From Bacillota bacterium (GTDB taxonomy: Bacteria > Bacillota > Dethiobacteria > DTU022), in NCBI GenBank assembly GCA_019428945.1, contig JAHYJM010000001.1, positions 28,837 to 92,836 of the forward strand: a stretch of 64,000 nucleotides of DNA, read 5' to 3'. Below, one piece after another: positions 40,767-49,496 of the stretch. A program made the translations under genes and the position numbers. The notes below the pieces were generated by a model. The model made no database searches, was not told where the DNA came from, and saw only the letters and a list, made by a program, of their open reading frames with translations. Every line of letters starts with the position of its first letter. Within the stretch, counting starts at the first letter, position 1.

Positions 40767-42083
40767 ATGCGTCGCATCTACTTTATCGGTATATTTTTAA
40801 TTCTGGTTATAATATCTTTCTTTATCGGCACCAGGGCGGGAGAAATTTTTTCACCTGATGCCCTGATAAATAGCGGTTCTGAAACAGAAAGCGTTTCTGA
40901 GCCTGACCAGGAGCCTGAACCTGAAGCTGAAGAGCCGGAAGCTGATCTTCGAACAGTAAATTTAATTGCCGTGGGCAATATATTCCCCCATGTTCCAAAT
41001 ATCGAACAGGCCCATCTGGGTGATGGCCGTTATGATTTCAGCCCTACATTTGAGATTATTGCGCCGATTCTGCAAAAGGCGGATCTGGCTGTTGCCGACC
41101 TGGAGACATCCCAGGCGGGCCCTGATATTACTTTCTGGGGTTACAGCGGTTATACCGGATACCCTCTTTTTAATTCGCCACAGGAGCTTTCAGTTGCCCT
41201 CAGAGATGCCGGTATTAGCCTGATGACTCTCGGGAATAACCATGCGCTTGATCGCGGTTACGAAGGCCTGCTTGCCAGTCTCGATCATATCCGCAGCCTC
41301 GGTATTAAAACCTTTGGCGCTTATAAAAGCCAGGATGAACGCGACAAACCATTAATTATAGAATCTGATGGTATAAAAATTGCTTTTATCGGTTATACAT
41401 TTAGCACAAACGGTATATCAATACCTGAAGGACATGAATATTGCATAAATTTTGCTCCCGGTTTCAGCGATATAGCCCCTGTAATTGAAGACATTAATAC
41501 TGCAAAACAGGCTGGAGCTGATTTAATTGCGGTTTTCCCTCACTGGGGTGAAAATGAGTATGCCCAGGAACCTTATCCTCAGTACTACCGGGAAGTAGCA
41601 GCAGAATTGGCTGCAGCAGGAGCAGATTTAATAATTGGCGGTCATCCGAAGTATGTGCAACCGATAGAATGGTTTTTTAATCATAAACCAGACGGCACAG
41701 AAAGAGCCACGCTGGCTATCTATTCGCAGGGAACATTTCTCTCAAACCAACACTACCCTGCAAATATATCGCCACTGGTTGAATACCACCTGCTGCTGGA
41801 TCTCGATTTAAGCAAAAATATGGATACCGGTGAAGCCTGGATCAGCCGGGCAGATTATGAAATCACCTGGATTCACAGGGAATGGCGGCACAGAATACTG
41901 CCTCTCTCAGAAGTTTTCAACGGATTGCCTCAGGATTACAACTTGAGTGAATCAAAGGTCGAAGATCTTAAAGCTATGTATCAGCGCAACATTGAGGCCG
42001 CAGAGGCATACGGTCATGCAGAAGGCAAACTTAAAGCCCTTACGATATCTGATCAGCTTTTTGAAAAAGCTTATAGTGAATAA
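40767..42083 (+). CDS. CapA family protein (poly-gamma-glutamate-synthesis-like metallophosphatase fold)
   Basis: 438 residues from ATG 40767 (GGTGG 8 bases upstream; the GTG at 40731 is less likely). An N-terminal membrane anchor (residues 4-23), then a Glu/Pro-rich linker with EPDQEPEPEAEEPE, then the CapA domain: VADLETSQ, GNNHALDRGYEGL, HWGENEYAQEP and GGHPKYVQPIEW, which hold the metal-site residues. Such proteins act outside the cell in polymer or peptide amide chemistry. No capB or capC is present, so polyglutamate production is not implied. Confidence 0.85.
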   Translation: MRRIYFIGIFLILVIISFFIGTRAGEIFSPDALINSGSETESVSEPDQEPEPEAEEPEADLRTVNLIAVGNIFPHVPNIEQAHLGDGRYDFSPTFEIIAPILQKADLAVADLETSQAGPDITFWGYSGYTGYPLFNSPQELSVALRDAGISLMTLGNNHALDRGYEGLLASLDHIRSLGIKTFGAYKSQDERDKPLIIESDGIKIAFIGYTFSTNGISIPEGHEYCINFAPGFSDIAPVIEDINTAKQAGADLIAVFPHWGENEYAQEPYPQYYREVAAELAAAGADLIIGGHPKYVQPIEWFFNHKPDGTERATLAIYSQGTFLSNQHYPANISPLVEYHLLLDLDLSKNMDTGEAWISRADYEITWIHREWRHRILPLSEVFNGLPQDYNLSESKVEDLKAMYQRNIEAAEAYGHAEGKLKALTISDQLFEKAYSE

Positions 42084-42108
42084 TATTTTAAACTGGGGGT
42101 AATATTCA

Positions 42109-43326
42109 TTGAAAATAGGTGTATTTACCGATAGTTTCAGACCTTACACAAGCGGTGTGGTCAGATCTATTGAACTATTCTCACGTGAATTTACAGCACA
42201 TGGCCATGAGGTTTATATTTTCGGGCCCGATTACCCACTTCTCCACCCTCCGAAAGAAGAAGGAGTATTCCGCTTTATATCACTTCCCGCCCCAACTATG
42301 CCGGAATTCTCCCTGCCCATCCCCATCTCCGTTCAGCTGGGGCCTACTATCAAACGGATTGGGCTTGAAATTATTCATGTCCACTCCCCTTTCCTGCTTG
42401 GAAGCCTGGGAGCCAGGGCAGCAAGACGTCACAGACTTCCCCTGATATTTACTTTTCACACACTCTATGATCAATATGTCCATTACTTTCCCTTTGCTGA
42501 GGAAGCATCCCGACAGGTGGTTCAGGCTATTGGCCGTGATTTCTGTAATCGATGCAACATGGTTGTTGCTCCCTCTCAGCTTGTTGTAAATTACCTGAGA
42601 AGAATTGGGGTTAAAGCACCCATAGAAAATATTCCTACCGGTGTCGATCTTGAGGAATTCAGGAACCTTGATAAAAATTGGCTAAGGGATAATTACGGTA
42701 TTAAGGATAAAGAAAAGGTCCTTCTATTTGTGGGCAGACTTGGCAAAGAAAAGAATGTGACTTTCTTGCTTAAGTCTTTTGAGATGATCTTAAACAGACA
42801 TCCCGACACAAAGCTGGTCATGGTCGGAGCGGGGCCACAGGATAAATACCTTGAGAAAATGTGTAAAGAAGCAGGTATCAGGGATAAGGTGATATTTACA
42901 GGTGTACTGCCCCGTAATTTGATCGTTCACTGCTACGCAAGTTCAGACCTTTTTGTGTTTCCTTCAGTTACTGAAACGCAGGGACTTGTTATAGGTGAAG
43001 CAAAGGCAACCGGACTGCCTGTAGTAGCTGTGAGAGCTTTCGGTCCGGCAGAGATGGTTAAACATGGTGAAGACGGGCTATTAACCGACCCATCCCTCCC
43101 CGCTTTTACAAACGCCATCCTCGAACTACTTGAAGACAGCAAAATGCACAAAATGATGAGCAGACAGGCTTTGAAAAATGTTCGTGAAATATCCTCGGTC
43201 AAATGTGCCGATAAAATGCTCTCTATTTACAAAAAGTTGATTGAAGAAAATGCTGCAGCGCCCCGTAAGCGAAAACCTTACAAAATAAGTGTTTTTAAGC
43301 AGCGAAGCAAAAAAATATACAATTAA
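42109..43326 (+). CDS. GT4 family glycosyltransferase, probable diacylglycerol glucosyltransferase type
   Basis: 405 residues. N-terminal GVFTDSFRPYTSGVVRSI and HVHSPFLLGSLGARAARRH, C-terminal GRLGKEKN near 205 and the nucleotide-sugar EX7E-like motif SVTETQGLVIGEAKATGLPVVA near 285. The N-terminal sequence is like 1,2-diacylglycerol 3-glucosyltransferases of Firmicutes that make membrane glycolipids; other lipid or polysaccharide acceptors are possible. Start TTG 42109 with GGGGGT upstream. The basic C-terminus (RKRKPYK, KQRSKK) would suit membrane-surface binding. Confidence 0.82.
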   Translation: MKIGVFTDSFRPYTSGVVRSIELFSREFTAHGHEVYIFGPDYPLLHPPKEEGVFRFISLPAPTMPEFSLPIPISVQLGPTIKRIGLEIIHVHSPFLLGSLGARAARRHRLPLIFTFHTLYDQYVHYFPFAEEASRQVVQAIGRDFCNRCNMVVAPSQLVVNYLRRIGVKAPIENIPTGVDLEEFRNLDKNWLRDNYGIKDKEKVLLFVGRLGKEKNVTFLLKSFEMILNRHPDTKLVMVGAGPQDKYLEKMCKEAGIRDKVIFTGVLPRNLIVHCYASSDLFVFPSVTETQGLVIGEAKATGLPVVAVRAFGPAEMVKHGEDGLLTDPSLPAFTNAILELLEDSKMHKMMSRQALKNVREISSVKCADKMLSIYKKLIEENAAAPRKRKPYKISVFKQRSKKIYN

Positions 43327-43391
43327 CCAAAAGATCAATGCGATCCAAAATTTATTTTTATATTGTTAACCGATAGTAAAATGTTAAGATC

Positions 43392-43499
43392 TTACTTATG
43401 ATCTTTTTCTTTGTTCTTTTTGTCGTAGCCGCTTTTAACAAAAAAGACAAGTAAAAAAAATACGCCGATCAGAATTATCCCTGTTATCAATTGCTGCAT
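43392..43499 (-). CDS. 35-residue single-span membrane peptide
   Basis: ATG at 43499 (minus) follows GGGAGTG by 8 bases. The peptide begins MQQLITGIILIGVFFLLVF, one clear membrane span, and ends in a charged tail (YDKKNKEKDHK). It lies between tRNA-Gln and the converging glycosyltransferase. Good ribosome site, span and basic tail support a real small protein; no family is recognised. The nearby sequence 43327-43391 shows no clear terminator. Confidence 0.55.
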   Translation of the reverse strand: MQQLITGIILIGVFFLLVFFVKSGYDKKNKEKDHK

Positions 43500-43523
43500 G
43501 TAATTTCCACTCCCTTAGGTTTA

Positions 43524-43550
43524 GAGCCCTCTGTTGAGAACAGAGAGCTC
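43524..43550 (-). other. Hairpin after tRNA-Gln
   Basis: Arms 43524-43535 and 43539-43550 pair over 11 of 12 positions with a 3-nt loop, ten bases after the tRNA 3' end. No T-run follows on the minus strand, so it may be a processing or weak termination signal, allowing readthrough to the small membrane peptide. Confidence 0.45.
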
Positions 43551-43559
43551 ATATTATCA

Positions 43560-43633
43560 TGGCTGCGGGACTAGGGATCGAACCTAGGCTTGATGATCCA
43601 GAGTCATCCGTGCTACCGCTACACCATCCCGCA
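43560..43633 (-). tRNA. trnQ: tRNA-Gln (anticodon CTG)
   Basis: A 74-nt cloverleaf on the minus strand: acceptor TGCGGGA/TCCCGCA, discriminator G and encoded CCA (complement of 43560-43562). The anticodon loop CTCTGGA gives CTG, reading CAG. T-arm has GGTTCGATCCC. Confidence 0.96.
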
Positions 43634-43644
43634 TCACCTAATAC

Positions 43645-43673
43645 ATTATACAAAAAGTGTTTATTCTAAGCAA
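43645..43673 (-). promoter_or_regulatory. Promoter of tRNA-Gln
   Basis: Minus strand TTGCTT (43668-43673), 17-base spacer, TATAAT (43645-43650) with an extended TG before the -10. The start would fall about 5 bases upstream of the tRNA. Confidence 0.75.
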
Positions 43674-43718
43674 CCTTACTTCTTTTAAGCAGCGCCCGCT
43701 GAATCCGGTTTGGATATT

Positions 43719-45161
43719 TTATAATTCCTCAATATACTTTGCTGCTCTTTTAAGTCTCTCAACTGTTTTTTCACGGCCGAGCAGCTCCATAATTTCGAAA
43801 AGGCCCGGACCGCCCATGCGCCCTGTGATTGCCAGGCGTGTCGGTTGGATCAGACGCCCTGCTGATATTTCAAGATTTTCGCAGATAACATTAAATTTTT
43901 CTTCAGCCTCTGCTCTGCTGAATGTATTCATCAAATCCAATTCTCCGGCGGCATGAAGAAGCAGCTCTCTTACCCCTTCTTTCATGAAGGCTTTTTTTAC
44001 ACCTTTTTCCTCATATACAAATTGATCTTCATAAAAATATTCTGAAGCATCAGCTAGCTCTACAAGTGTTTTTGCCCGCTCCCGGACTGTTTTGATTACA
44101 TTTTTGTAATATAGAAATTCATCTCCGGCAGGCCTGTTCTGAAACAACTCTTTCCGGATAAAAAAAGGCAGGGCAGATTCTGCAAGTTTTTCAAGATCGT
44201 ATTCCCGGATATAATGGCTGTTCATCCAGGTTAACTTTACAGTATCATATATCGCAGCAGTTTTATTAACTTTTTGCAGAGAAAATACGCTAACTGACTC
44301 ATCTATCCCAAAGATTTCTTTGTCTCCACCAGGAGACCATCCCAACAGGGTCATGTAGTTAATCAGCGCTTCAGGCAGAAAACCTTCATCGCGGAATTCT
44401 TCTACTGAGGTAGCCCCATGTCTTTTACTCAACTTACTGCGATCAGGTGCAAGGATCATCGGGACATGAGCAAAGATCGGCATCTCGTAACCCATAGCCA
44501 GAGCGCATAACTGCTGACGAGGCGTATTGGACAGATGCTCTTCAGCCCTGATAATGTGTGTTATATTTAACTGCAGGTCATCGACAACACTGGCAAAATT
44601 ATAAGTAGGCAGTCCGTTTGATTTAATTATAATGAAATCATCGAGATCAGAGTTCTCAAAACTTACCTCCCCCCTAATCTCATCTTTAACAACGGTTGCT
44701 CCACTGTCTGGAACCTTCAACCTGATTACCGCTTTACGGCCTTCGCTTCGCAACTTATCTTCCGTTTCCGCACTCAGGTTTCTGCAGGTTCCGGGATATA
44801 AATATGCTTTATTTTCAGTGCGGGCAGCTTCCCTGCCTGCGGCAAGTTCGTCAACCGTGCAGTAACAGCGATAAGCCCTGCCTTCATTGAGCAGTCTTTC
44901 AGCTTCCCTGTTATACTCAGCCATCCTTTTAGACTGAAAATAAGGGCCTTCATCCCATTCAAGACCCAGCCACTTCATTGAAGCCATTAATTTATTGATA
45001 TAATCTTCTTTGGATCGTTCTAAATCTGTATCATCAATACGCAGAACAAAAGTACCGCCGACCCTGCGGACAAACAGATAATTGAAAAGCGCCGTCCTGG
45101 CTCCACCGATGTGCAGTTCTCCGGTCGGGCTTGGTGCAAATCGAACTCTTACATCTGACAC
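43719..45161 (-). CDS. gltX: Glutamyl-tRNA synthetase
   Basis: 480 residues, class I synthetase. HIGH-type motif HIGGART near residue 17 and KMSKS-type SKLSKRHG near 246; a CYC-rich insertion (RCYCTVDELAAGREAA) near 97. It charges tRNA-Glu, and in bacteria lacking GlnRS also tRNA-Gln for later amidation. No GatCAB or glnS is in the window to decide that. It is the last gene of a minus-strand run headed by the decarboxylase genes, 29 bases from oadB. tRNA-Gln is next downstream but has its own promoter. Confidence 0.96.
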   Translation of the reverse strand: MSDVRVRFAPSPTGELHIGGARTALFNYLFVRRVGGTFVLRIDDTDLERSKEDYINKLMASMKWLGLEWDEGPYFQSKRMAEYNREAERLLNEGRAYRCYCTVDELAAGREAARTENKAYLYPGTCRNLSAETEDKLRSEGRKAVIRLKVPDSGATVVKDEIRGEVSFENSDLDDFIIIKSNGLPTYNFASVVDDLQLNITHIIRAEEHLSNTPRQQLCALAMGYEMPIFAHVPMILAPDRSKLSKRHGATSVEEFRDEGFLPEALINYMTLLGWSPGGDKEIFGIDESVSVFSLQKVNKTAAIYDTVKLTWMNSHYIREYDLEKLAESALPFFIRKELFQNRPAGDEFLYYKNVIKTVRERAKTLVELADASEYFYEDQFVYEEKGVKKAFMKEGVRELLLHAAGELDLMNTFSRAEAEEKFNVICENLEISAGRLIQPTRLAITGRMGGPGLFEIMELLGREKTVERLKRAAKYIEEL

Positions 45162-45190
45162 TTAAACACCCCGTTAATAAAATATAAATT

Positions 45191-46321
45191 TTAATTTAAA
45201 ATTGAAAGCAGTATACCCGCTGCAACAGCTGAGCCAATAACTCCTGCCACATTGGGGCCCATTGCATGCATCAGCAGGTAATTATTCGGATTTTCTTCTT
45301 TGCCAACTGTCTGCGATACCCTTGCGGCCATCGGTACAGCTGAAACACCGGCAGAACCGATTAGCGGATTAATCTTCCCTTTTGAGATAACATACAATAA
45401 CTTACCCATTAGTACACCTGCAGCAGTGCCAAAAGCAAAAGCGGTCAGCCCGAGCAGGATAATTTTGATTGTATCAGGGGTAAGGAAATAAGCTGCCGTC
45501 GCTTTAGCGCCAACTGTTAACCCGAGGAATATAACGACAATGTTGTTCAGTTCATTCTGAGCCCCTTTGCTCAGCCGTTCAGTAACACCACTTTCTCTTA
45601 AAAGGTTTCCGAACATCAGCATTCCGAGAAGTGGAAGCGCAGCTGGTAATAAGAGGCCTGTCAGGATTATAACTGCAACCGGGAAGATAATCTTTTCAAT
45701 TTTCGATACCGGCCTCAGCTGCTCCATTACAACGACCCGTTCTTTTTTGCTGGTTAAGAGGCGCATGATTGGAGGCTGAATAATCGGGACCAGCGCCATA
45801 TATGAATATGCAGCAATGGCAATTGATCCTAACAGTTCCGGCGCCAGTTGATTGGCTAAAAATATAGCTGTTGGTCCGTCGGCGCCGCCGATAATACCTA
45901 TAGCGCCTGACTGCTGGGCTGAAAAACCAAGAAAAAATGCACCTATGAAAGTTAAAAATATACCAAACTGCGCGGCTGCTCCGAGAAGCAGGGTTACGGG
46001 GTTGGCAATTAATGGACCGAAATCAGTCATTGCCCCTACCCCGAGAAAGATTAAGGGTGGATATATTCCTAATTCAAGACCCTTTGAAAGGTAGTAAAAC
46101 AAGCCTCCAAGCTCCTGGCCGACTTCAGGCTGCATCAGAGTACCAAGCGGCAGGTTAACCAGAAGTATTCCAAAACTAATCGGCACCAGTAACAGCGGCT
46201 CATATTTTTTGGCGATACCAAGATAGAGCAAAATACATGCTATCAAAATCATGATAGCTTCGTTTAATTGCATATTTACAAAACCAGTACCTTCTAAAAA
46301 CTCATATAGAAGGTCTAACAT
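45191..46321 (-). CDS. oadB: Na+-translocating decarboxylase beta subunit
   Basis: 376 residues, about 9-11 membrane spans, with [15 protein letters not shown] and the strongly conserved [13 protein letters not shown] that carries the Asp needed for Na+ transport. This subunit drives Na+ out of the cell using decarboxylation of a carboxybiotin made from oxaloacetate, methylmalonyl-CoA, malonate or glutaconyl-CoA; the beta subunit does not tell which. The biotin carrier and a gamma-type membrane subunit are upstream in the same operon, but the carboxyltransferase subunit is absent. Confidence 0.93.
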   Translation of the reverse strand: MLDLLYEFLEGTGFVNMQLNEAIMILIACILLYLGIAKKYEPLLLVPISFGILLVNLPLGTLMQPEVGQELGGLFYYLSKGLELGIYPPLIFLGVGAMTDFGPLIANPVTLLLGAAAQFGIFLTFIGAFFLGFSAQQSGAIGIIGGADGPTAIFLANQLAPELLGSIAIAAYSYMALVPIIQPPIMRLLTSKKERVVVMEQLRPVSKIEKIIFPVAVIILTGLLLPAALPLLGMLMFGNLLRESGVTERLSKGAQNELNNIVVIFLGLTVGAKATAAYFLTPDTIKIILLGLTAFAFGTAAGVLMGKLLYVISKGKINPLIGSAGVSAVPMAARVSQTVGKEENPNNYLLMHAMGPNVAGVIGSAVAAGILLSILN

Positions 46322-46364
46322 TGCGGATCAACCCCTTTCATAATCTGCGTAGATGCTCTCTTTG

Positions 46365-46769
46365 TTAGTTCAGGACGATTAAGGGGTCACCGCTGTTTAC
46401 GGTATCGCCTTTTTTAACCAGAACCTGGCCGACTGAACCGGCTTGAGGCGCAGTAAGCTCGTTTTCCATTTTCATTGCTTCTAAAACAAGCAGTACATCG
46501 CCTTCATTAACACTGTCGCCAACTGCCACTTTTACTTCCAAAACTGAGCCTGGCATAGGCGCATTTATACTTGCGCTGCCGCCGCTTGCCGCTGCAGATT
46601 TATTAGTATTCTCCTGTGGCGGTGAAGCTTTAGCCGGCGCAGAATTCGTCGCAGGAACAGCTGCCGGAGCTGCAGGTGTGTTTGTAACAACTGGTTGACT
46701 ATCCGGGGCTTCTTCTTCAACCTGGACTGAGTATGTTTGGCCATCTACAGTGACTTTAAATGTTTTCAT
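46365..46769 (-). CDS. Biotin carrier protein of the decarboxylase
   Basis: 134 residues. N-terminal strand KTFKVTVDGQTYSVQVEEE, an Ala/Pro-rich flexible linker (about residues 28-65), and a C-terminal biotinyl domain with the biotin-accepting lysine in EAMKME. The carrier swings between carboxyltransferase and the membrane subunit. GGAGG precedes the ATG by 9 bases; the 5' end overlaps the gamma-like gene by 14 bases. Confidence 0.93.
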   Translation of the reverse strand: MKTFKVTVDGQTYSVQVEEEAPDSQPVVTNTPAAPAAVPATNSAPAKASPPQENTNKSAAASGGSASINAPMPGSVLEVKVAVGDSVNEGDVLLVLEAMKMENELTAPQAGSVGQVLVKKGDTVNSGDPLIVLN

Positions 46770-47151
46770 GATGTTTTTTCCTCCTAATAGTTTCTAGTTC
46801 CATTCTGTTTTGCAGCAGAACTCTTCTTCCTGTTATTTGCCAATTGTCACCGGTCCTGCTTTCACTTGGTTTGACATTAAAACTTATTCTACCAGCCGAC
46901 GCAAGCAGATTGTTACCCTGCATGTATTGATAAACGGCGGCAATAATAGCAGCTGTAATCCTTTTATTATCGAAATCTTTGTTTACGGGAGCAGCTTCTG
47001 TAGTTGCCGCACCAGTCACATTTTTCCCCTTTTTTTCTCTTGTAAAAATCAAGTTAAATAAATGAAGTAAACCATACAATAATAAGAGCGTAAACATTAC
47101 AACAGCAAATCCGATCACCATTACCTGTATTGCAAATTCGATTTTTTCCAT
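46756..47151 (-). CDS. Decarboxylase gamma-type small membrane subunit
   Basis: 131 residues from ATG 47151, with AGGAGTG 9 bases upstream; the longer in-frame version from 47211 has this site inside it. One N-terminal membrane span (QVMVIGFAVVMFTLLLLYGLL), then a basic stretch and a cytoplasmic domain with AAIIAAVYQYMQG, as in OadG/MmdD-like subunits that anchor the carboxyltransferase. Sequence identity to known gamma subunits is low, but position before the biotin carrier and oadB supports it. Confidence 0.75.
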   Translation of the reverse strand: MEKIEFAIQVMVIGFAVVMFTLLLLYGLLHLFNLIFTREKKGKNVTGAATTEAAPVNKDFDNKRITAAIIAAVYQYMQGNNLLASAGRISFNVKPSESRTGDNWQITGRRVLLQNRMELETIRRKKHHENI

Positions 47152-47278
47152 ACAGCAGTTCACTCCTCCAAGAGTTACATATAGATGATTGTAGCATTTT
47201 ACAGGTGGCATGAAAAGAGCAGTATGCTCTGTAAGGTCAAATATATACTATTTAAATTCATTGTCAGCAAGGTTAATT

Positions 47279-48103
47279 TCAAGTAATACCCGCACATTCT
47301 TTCAATCTGTTCAAATAGTATTTTTCAACTGCAAATTTACCTGAATATGAAGATGGAGTTAATTCTCCACCATGATAATCAGAGCCACCAGTGATGACCA
47401 AACCCATATTCTCTGCGGCCTGCCTGTAAATTCTAACCAGATTAGGGCTGTGATCAGGATGAAATACTTCTATACCCTTCAGTCCTAAAACTACCAATTT
47501 CTTCAGAGAGTATTTCCCATCTACGCCGGGATGAGCCAGTACCGGTACTGCGCCGGAATTTTTAAGCAAATTCAAAACATCTTCAACCTGCACATAATTC
47601 CTGGGCACATAAGCAGGTTTATCTCTGCCCAGGTACACAGAAAATGCCTCATCAAGTGAGTGCACATATTTTTTTTTAAGCAGCAACCTGGCAAGGTGCA
47701 ATCTGCCGGGAGCGGCGCTTCCGCTTTCAAGCAGGATATCTTCCATTTTTATTTTGAAGCCTAACTTATGCAGAGCTTCGAGCATTTTATTCATTCTTAC
47801 ATGTCTTTCGCTTTTCATGTCATTTAGTGCTGCATTTAAATCATTTTTATTGAGCGGGTAGTATCCAAGGATATGAACTTCCCTGCCTTCGATCTCTGTG
47901 CTGATTTCAACGCCGGGTACAAATTCTATATTATAATTTTTTGCTGCCGCTGCCGCTTTCGCAAGCCCGTCCAGAGTATCATGATCAGTTAAAGCGAAGG
48001 CTGCAAGACCTGCTTCTGCAGCTCTGAGAGACAGTTCATTTGGGCTGAGCAGTCCGTCTGAGGCATTACTATGCATGTGCAAATCAACTTTTTCTACATT
48101 CAT
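47279..48103 (-). CDS. PHP domain phosphoesterase
   Basis: 274 residues of the PHP (polymerase and histidinol phosphatase) family. Metal motifs: VDLHMHSNASDG (residues 6-17), LTDHDT near 38, PGVEIS near 63, HLARL, LAHPG near 190 and the final GGSDYHG near 240. Relatives of this length include nucleoside 3',5'-bisphosphate phosphatases with 5'-3' exoribonuclease action on short RNAs (YciV/RNase AM type). The precise substrate is not proven. A terminator separates it from spoVS, so it probably has its own promoter. Confidence 0.85.
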   Translation of the reverse strand: MNVEKVDLHMHSNASDGLLSPNELSLRAAEAGLAAFALTDHDTLDGLAKAAAAAKNYNIEFVPGVEISTEIEGREVHILGYYPLNKNDLNAALNDMKSERHVRMNKMLEALHKLGFKIKMEDILLESGSAAPGRLHLARLLLKKKYVHSLDEAFSVYLGRDKPAYVPRNYVQVEDVLNLLKNSGAVPVLAHPGVDGKYSLKKLVVLGLKGIEVFHPDHSPNLVRIYRQAAENMGLVITGGSDYHGGELTPSSYSGKFAVEKYYLNRLKECAGIT

Positions 48104-48171
48104 AGGGTAAAATCCTCCACTTTCAGGTGAATCAAAGATAAAACTTATACTCTGGTTGATATCCCCTGAAA

Positions 48172-48209
48172 TAAAAAAAAGACCCTCTGCAGACTAATTT
48201 GAGAGGGCG
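48172..48209 (-). terminator. Intrinsic terminator after spoVS
   Basis: Six-bp stem CCCTCT/AGAGGG (48183-48188, 48202-48207) followed on the minus strand by TCTTTTTTTT. Confidence 0.85.
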
Positions 48210-48243
48210 CTTTTAGCATCCTAATGGTGTCTGTCTGAGCTGT

Positions 48244-48504
48244 TTAGCGAGGTTCAATGATCAACTTTATTGCTGTTCTTTCCTCACCATCAATTTCAAT
48301 GTCGGTAAATGCAGGGATACAGATTAAATCTATTCCTCCCGGCGCAACAAACCCTCTTGCAATCGCAACCGCTTTTACAGCCTGATTCAAGGCTCCCGCT
48401 CCGATTGTCTGGATTTCTGCTCCACCCTTTTCCCTGAGCACCCCCGCCAGGGCGCCTGCTACTGAATTTGGATTCGACTTTGCTGAGACCTTTAATATAT
48501 CCAT
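48244..48504 (-). CDS. spoVS: Stage V sporulation protein S
   Basis: 86 residues from ATG 48504, with AAAGGAGG 8 bases upstream, the same length as the Bacillus protein. Conserved sequence MDILKVSAKSNPNSVAGALAG, GAGALNQAVKAVAIARG and CIPAFTDIEIDGEERTA. SpoVS is an Alba-like small protein needed for spore coat assembly and septation control. Its presence, in normal synteny after ymdB, is the best evidence in this window for a spore former. A sigma-H-like promoter lies upstream. Confidence 0.97.
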   Translation of the reverse strand: MDILKVSAKSNPNSVAGALAGVLREKGGAEIQTIGAGALNQAVKAVAIARGFVAPGGIDLICIPAFTDIEIDGEERTAIKLIIEPR

Positions 48505-48536
48505 TATTAGATGCCTCCTTTGCGGATTTAAATACA

Positions 48537-48563
48537 TTATTCTGCTTAATCCACAAAAGTCCT
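48537..48563 (-). promoter_or_regulatory. Sigma-H-like promoter of spoVS
   Basis: On the minus strand AGGACTT (48557-48563), 12-base spacer, CAGAATAA. This fits the sigma-H pattern AGGAwwT-N11/12-GAATww. spoVS in B. subtilis is a sigma-H gene. Confidence 0.6.
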
Positions 48564-48596
48564 GCCAGAATTATATGAATTATTCGATATTCATTT

Positions 48597-49382
48597 TTAG
48601 TTTATAATAAATATTCTTTCTATTGATAGGGCTTCTCCTCTTATTTCATTAACGGTAATAACTACTGCATTAAATAGTGATTTTCCTCCGCTGATATGGA
48701 GCCGATTTGGCAGCCCTGTGGTAAAACGTTCCAGTGGACCGTCTATATCAACACCCAGGATCGAATTATATAATCCAGTCATGCCCACATCAGTTATATA
48801 AGCCGTATTGCCGGGTAGTAATCTTTCATCCGCTGTCTGAACATGGCTGTGTGTTCCTATAACTGCGCTTACTCTTCCATTAAGATGCCAACCCATGGCC
48901 TGTTTTTCTGAAGTTGCTTCTGCATGAAAATCAATAATTATTACTTCAGCCTCTTCGTTTACTTTTTTTATTTCCCTGTCTGCAGCTTTGAAAGGACAGT
49001 CTACAGGTTTCATAAATACCCTGCCGATTAGGTTAATTACCGCCACTTTAGTATTGCTTTTTCCTGCTTCATAGATTACTGAGCCATTACCGGGGGTTGT
49101 TTCTTCAGGGTAATTAGCCGGTCGGAGCAGGCATGGCTCATTATCAATAAATTCAAATATATCTTTTTGATCCCAGGTATGGTTTCCACCGGTTACAATA
49201 TCCACACCTGATAAACGCAGTTCACGGAATATCTCTTCCGTTATCCCCGCGCCGCCTGCAGCATTTTCCCCATTAGCAATGATTACATCGGGATTATATT
49301 TTTTTTTCAACTCCGGAAGGTTGCGGCCGAGTGAATCGCGGCCTGTTTTACCAACGATGTCACCGATTAAAAGAACTTTCAT
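48597..49382 (-). CDS. ymdB: YmdB-family metallophosphoesterase
   Basis: 261 residues from ATG 49382 (GGAG 9 bases upstream). Metal motifs GDIVGKTGRDSL at residue 6, NGENAAGG near 38, GGNHTWDQ near 65, DFHAEATSEK near 149 and GTHSHVQTAD near 178, all as in the TIGR00282 family. These enzymes hydrolyse 2',3'-cyclic nucleotides and influence RNase Y-dependent mRNA turnover in Bacillus. It is encoded directly after rny, with a short hairpin in the spacer. Confidence 0.94.
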   Translation of the reverse strand: MKVLLIGDIVGKTGRDSLGRNLPELKKKYNPDVIIANGENAAGGAGITEEIFRELRLSGVDIVTGGNHTWDQKDIFEFIDNEPCLLRPANYPEETTPGNGSVIYEAGKSNTKVAVINLIGRVFMKPVDCPFKAADREIKKVNEEAEVIIIDFHAEATSEKQAMGWHLNGRVSAVIGTHSHVQTADERLLPGNTAYITDVGMTGLYNSILGVDIDGPLERFTTGLPNRLHISGGKSLFNAVVITVNEIRGEALSIERIFIIN

Positions 49383-49420
49383 CTGAATTTCTCCATGTTT
49401 CACTGTTTATTTACAGGGAA

Positions 49421-49440
49421 AGTGCCCTTTAAGGGGCACT
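49421..49440 (-). other. Hairpin between rny and ymdB
   Basis: AGTGCCC/GGGCACT seven-bp inverted repeat with 6-nt loop, followed on the minus strand by only three T's. Likely a weak terminator or mRNA stability element that sets ymdB below rny. Confidence 0.5.
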
Positions 49441-49496
49441 CTCTGATTGTATTTAATCTTCAGGGTTTATTCATGTAAGTTTATTTTGTTGTTTGC

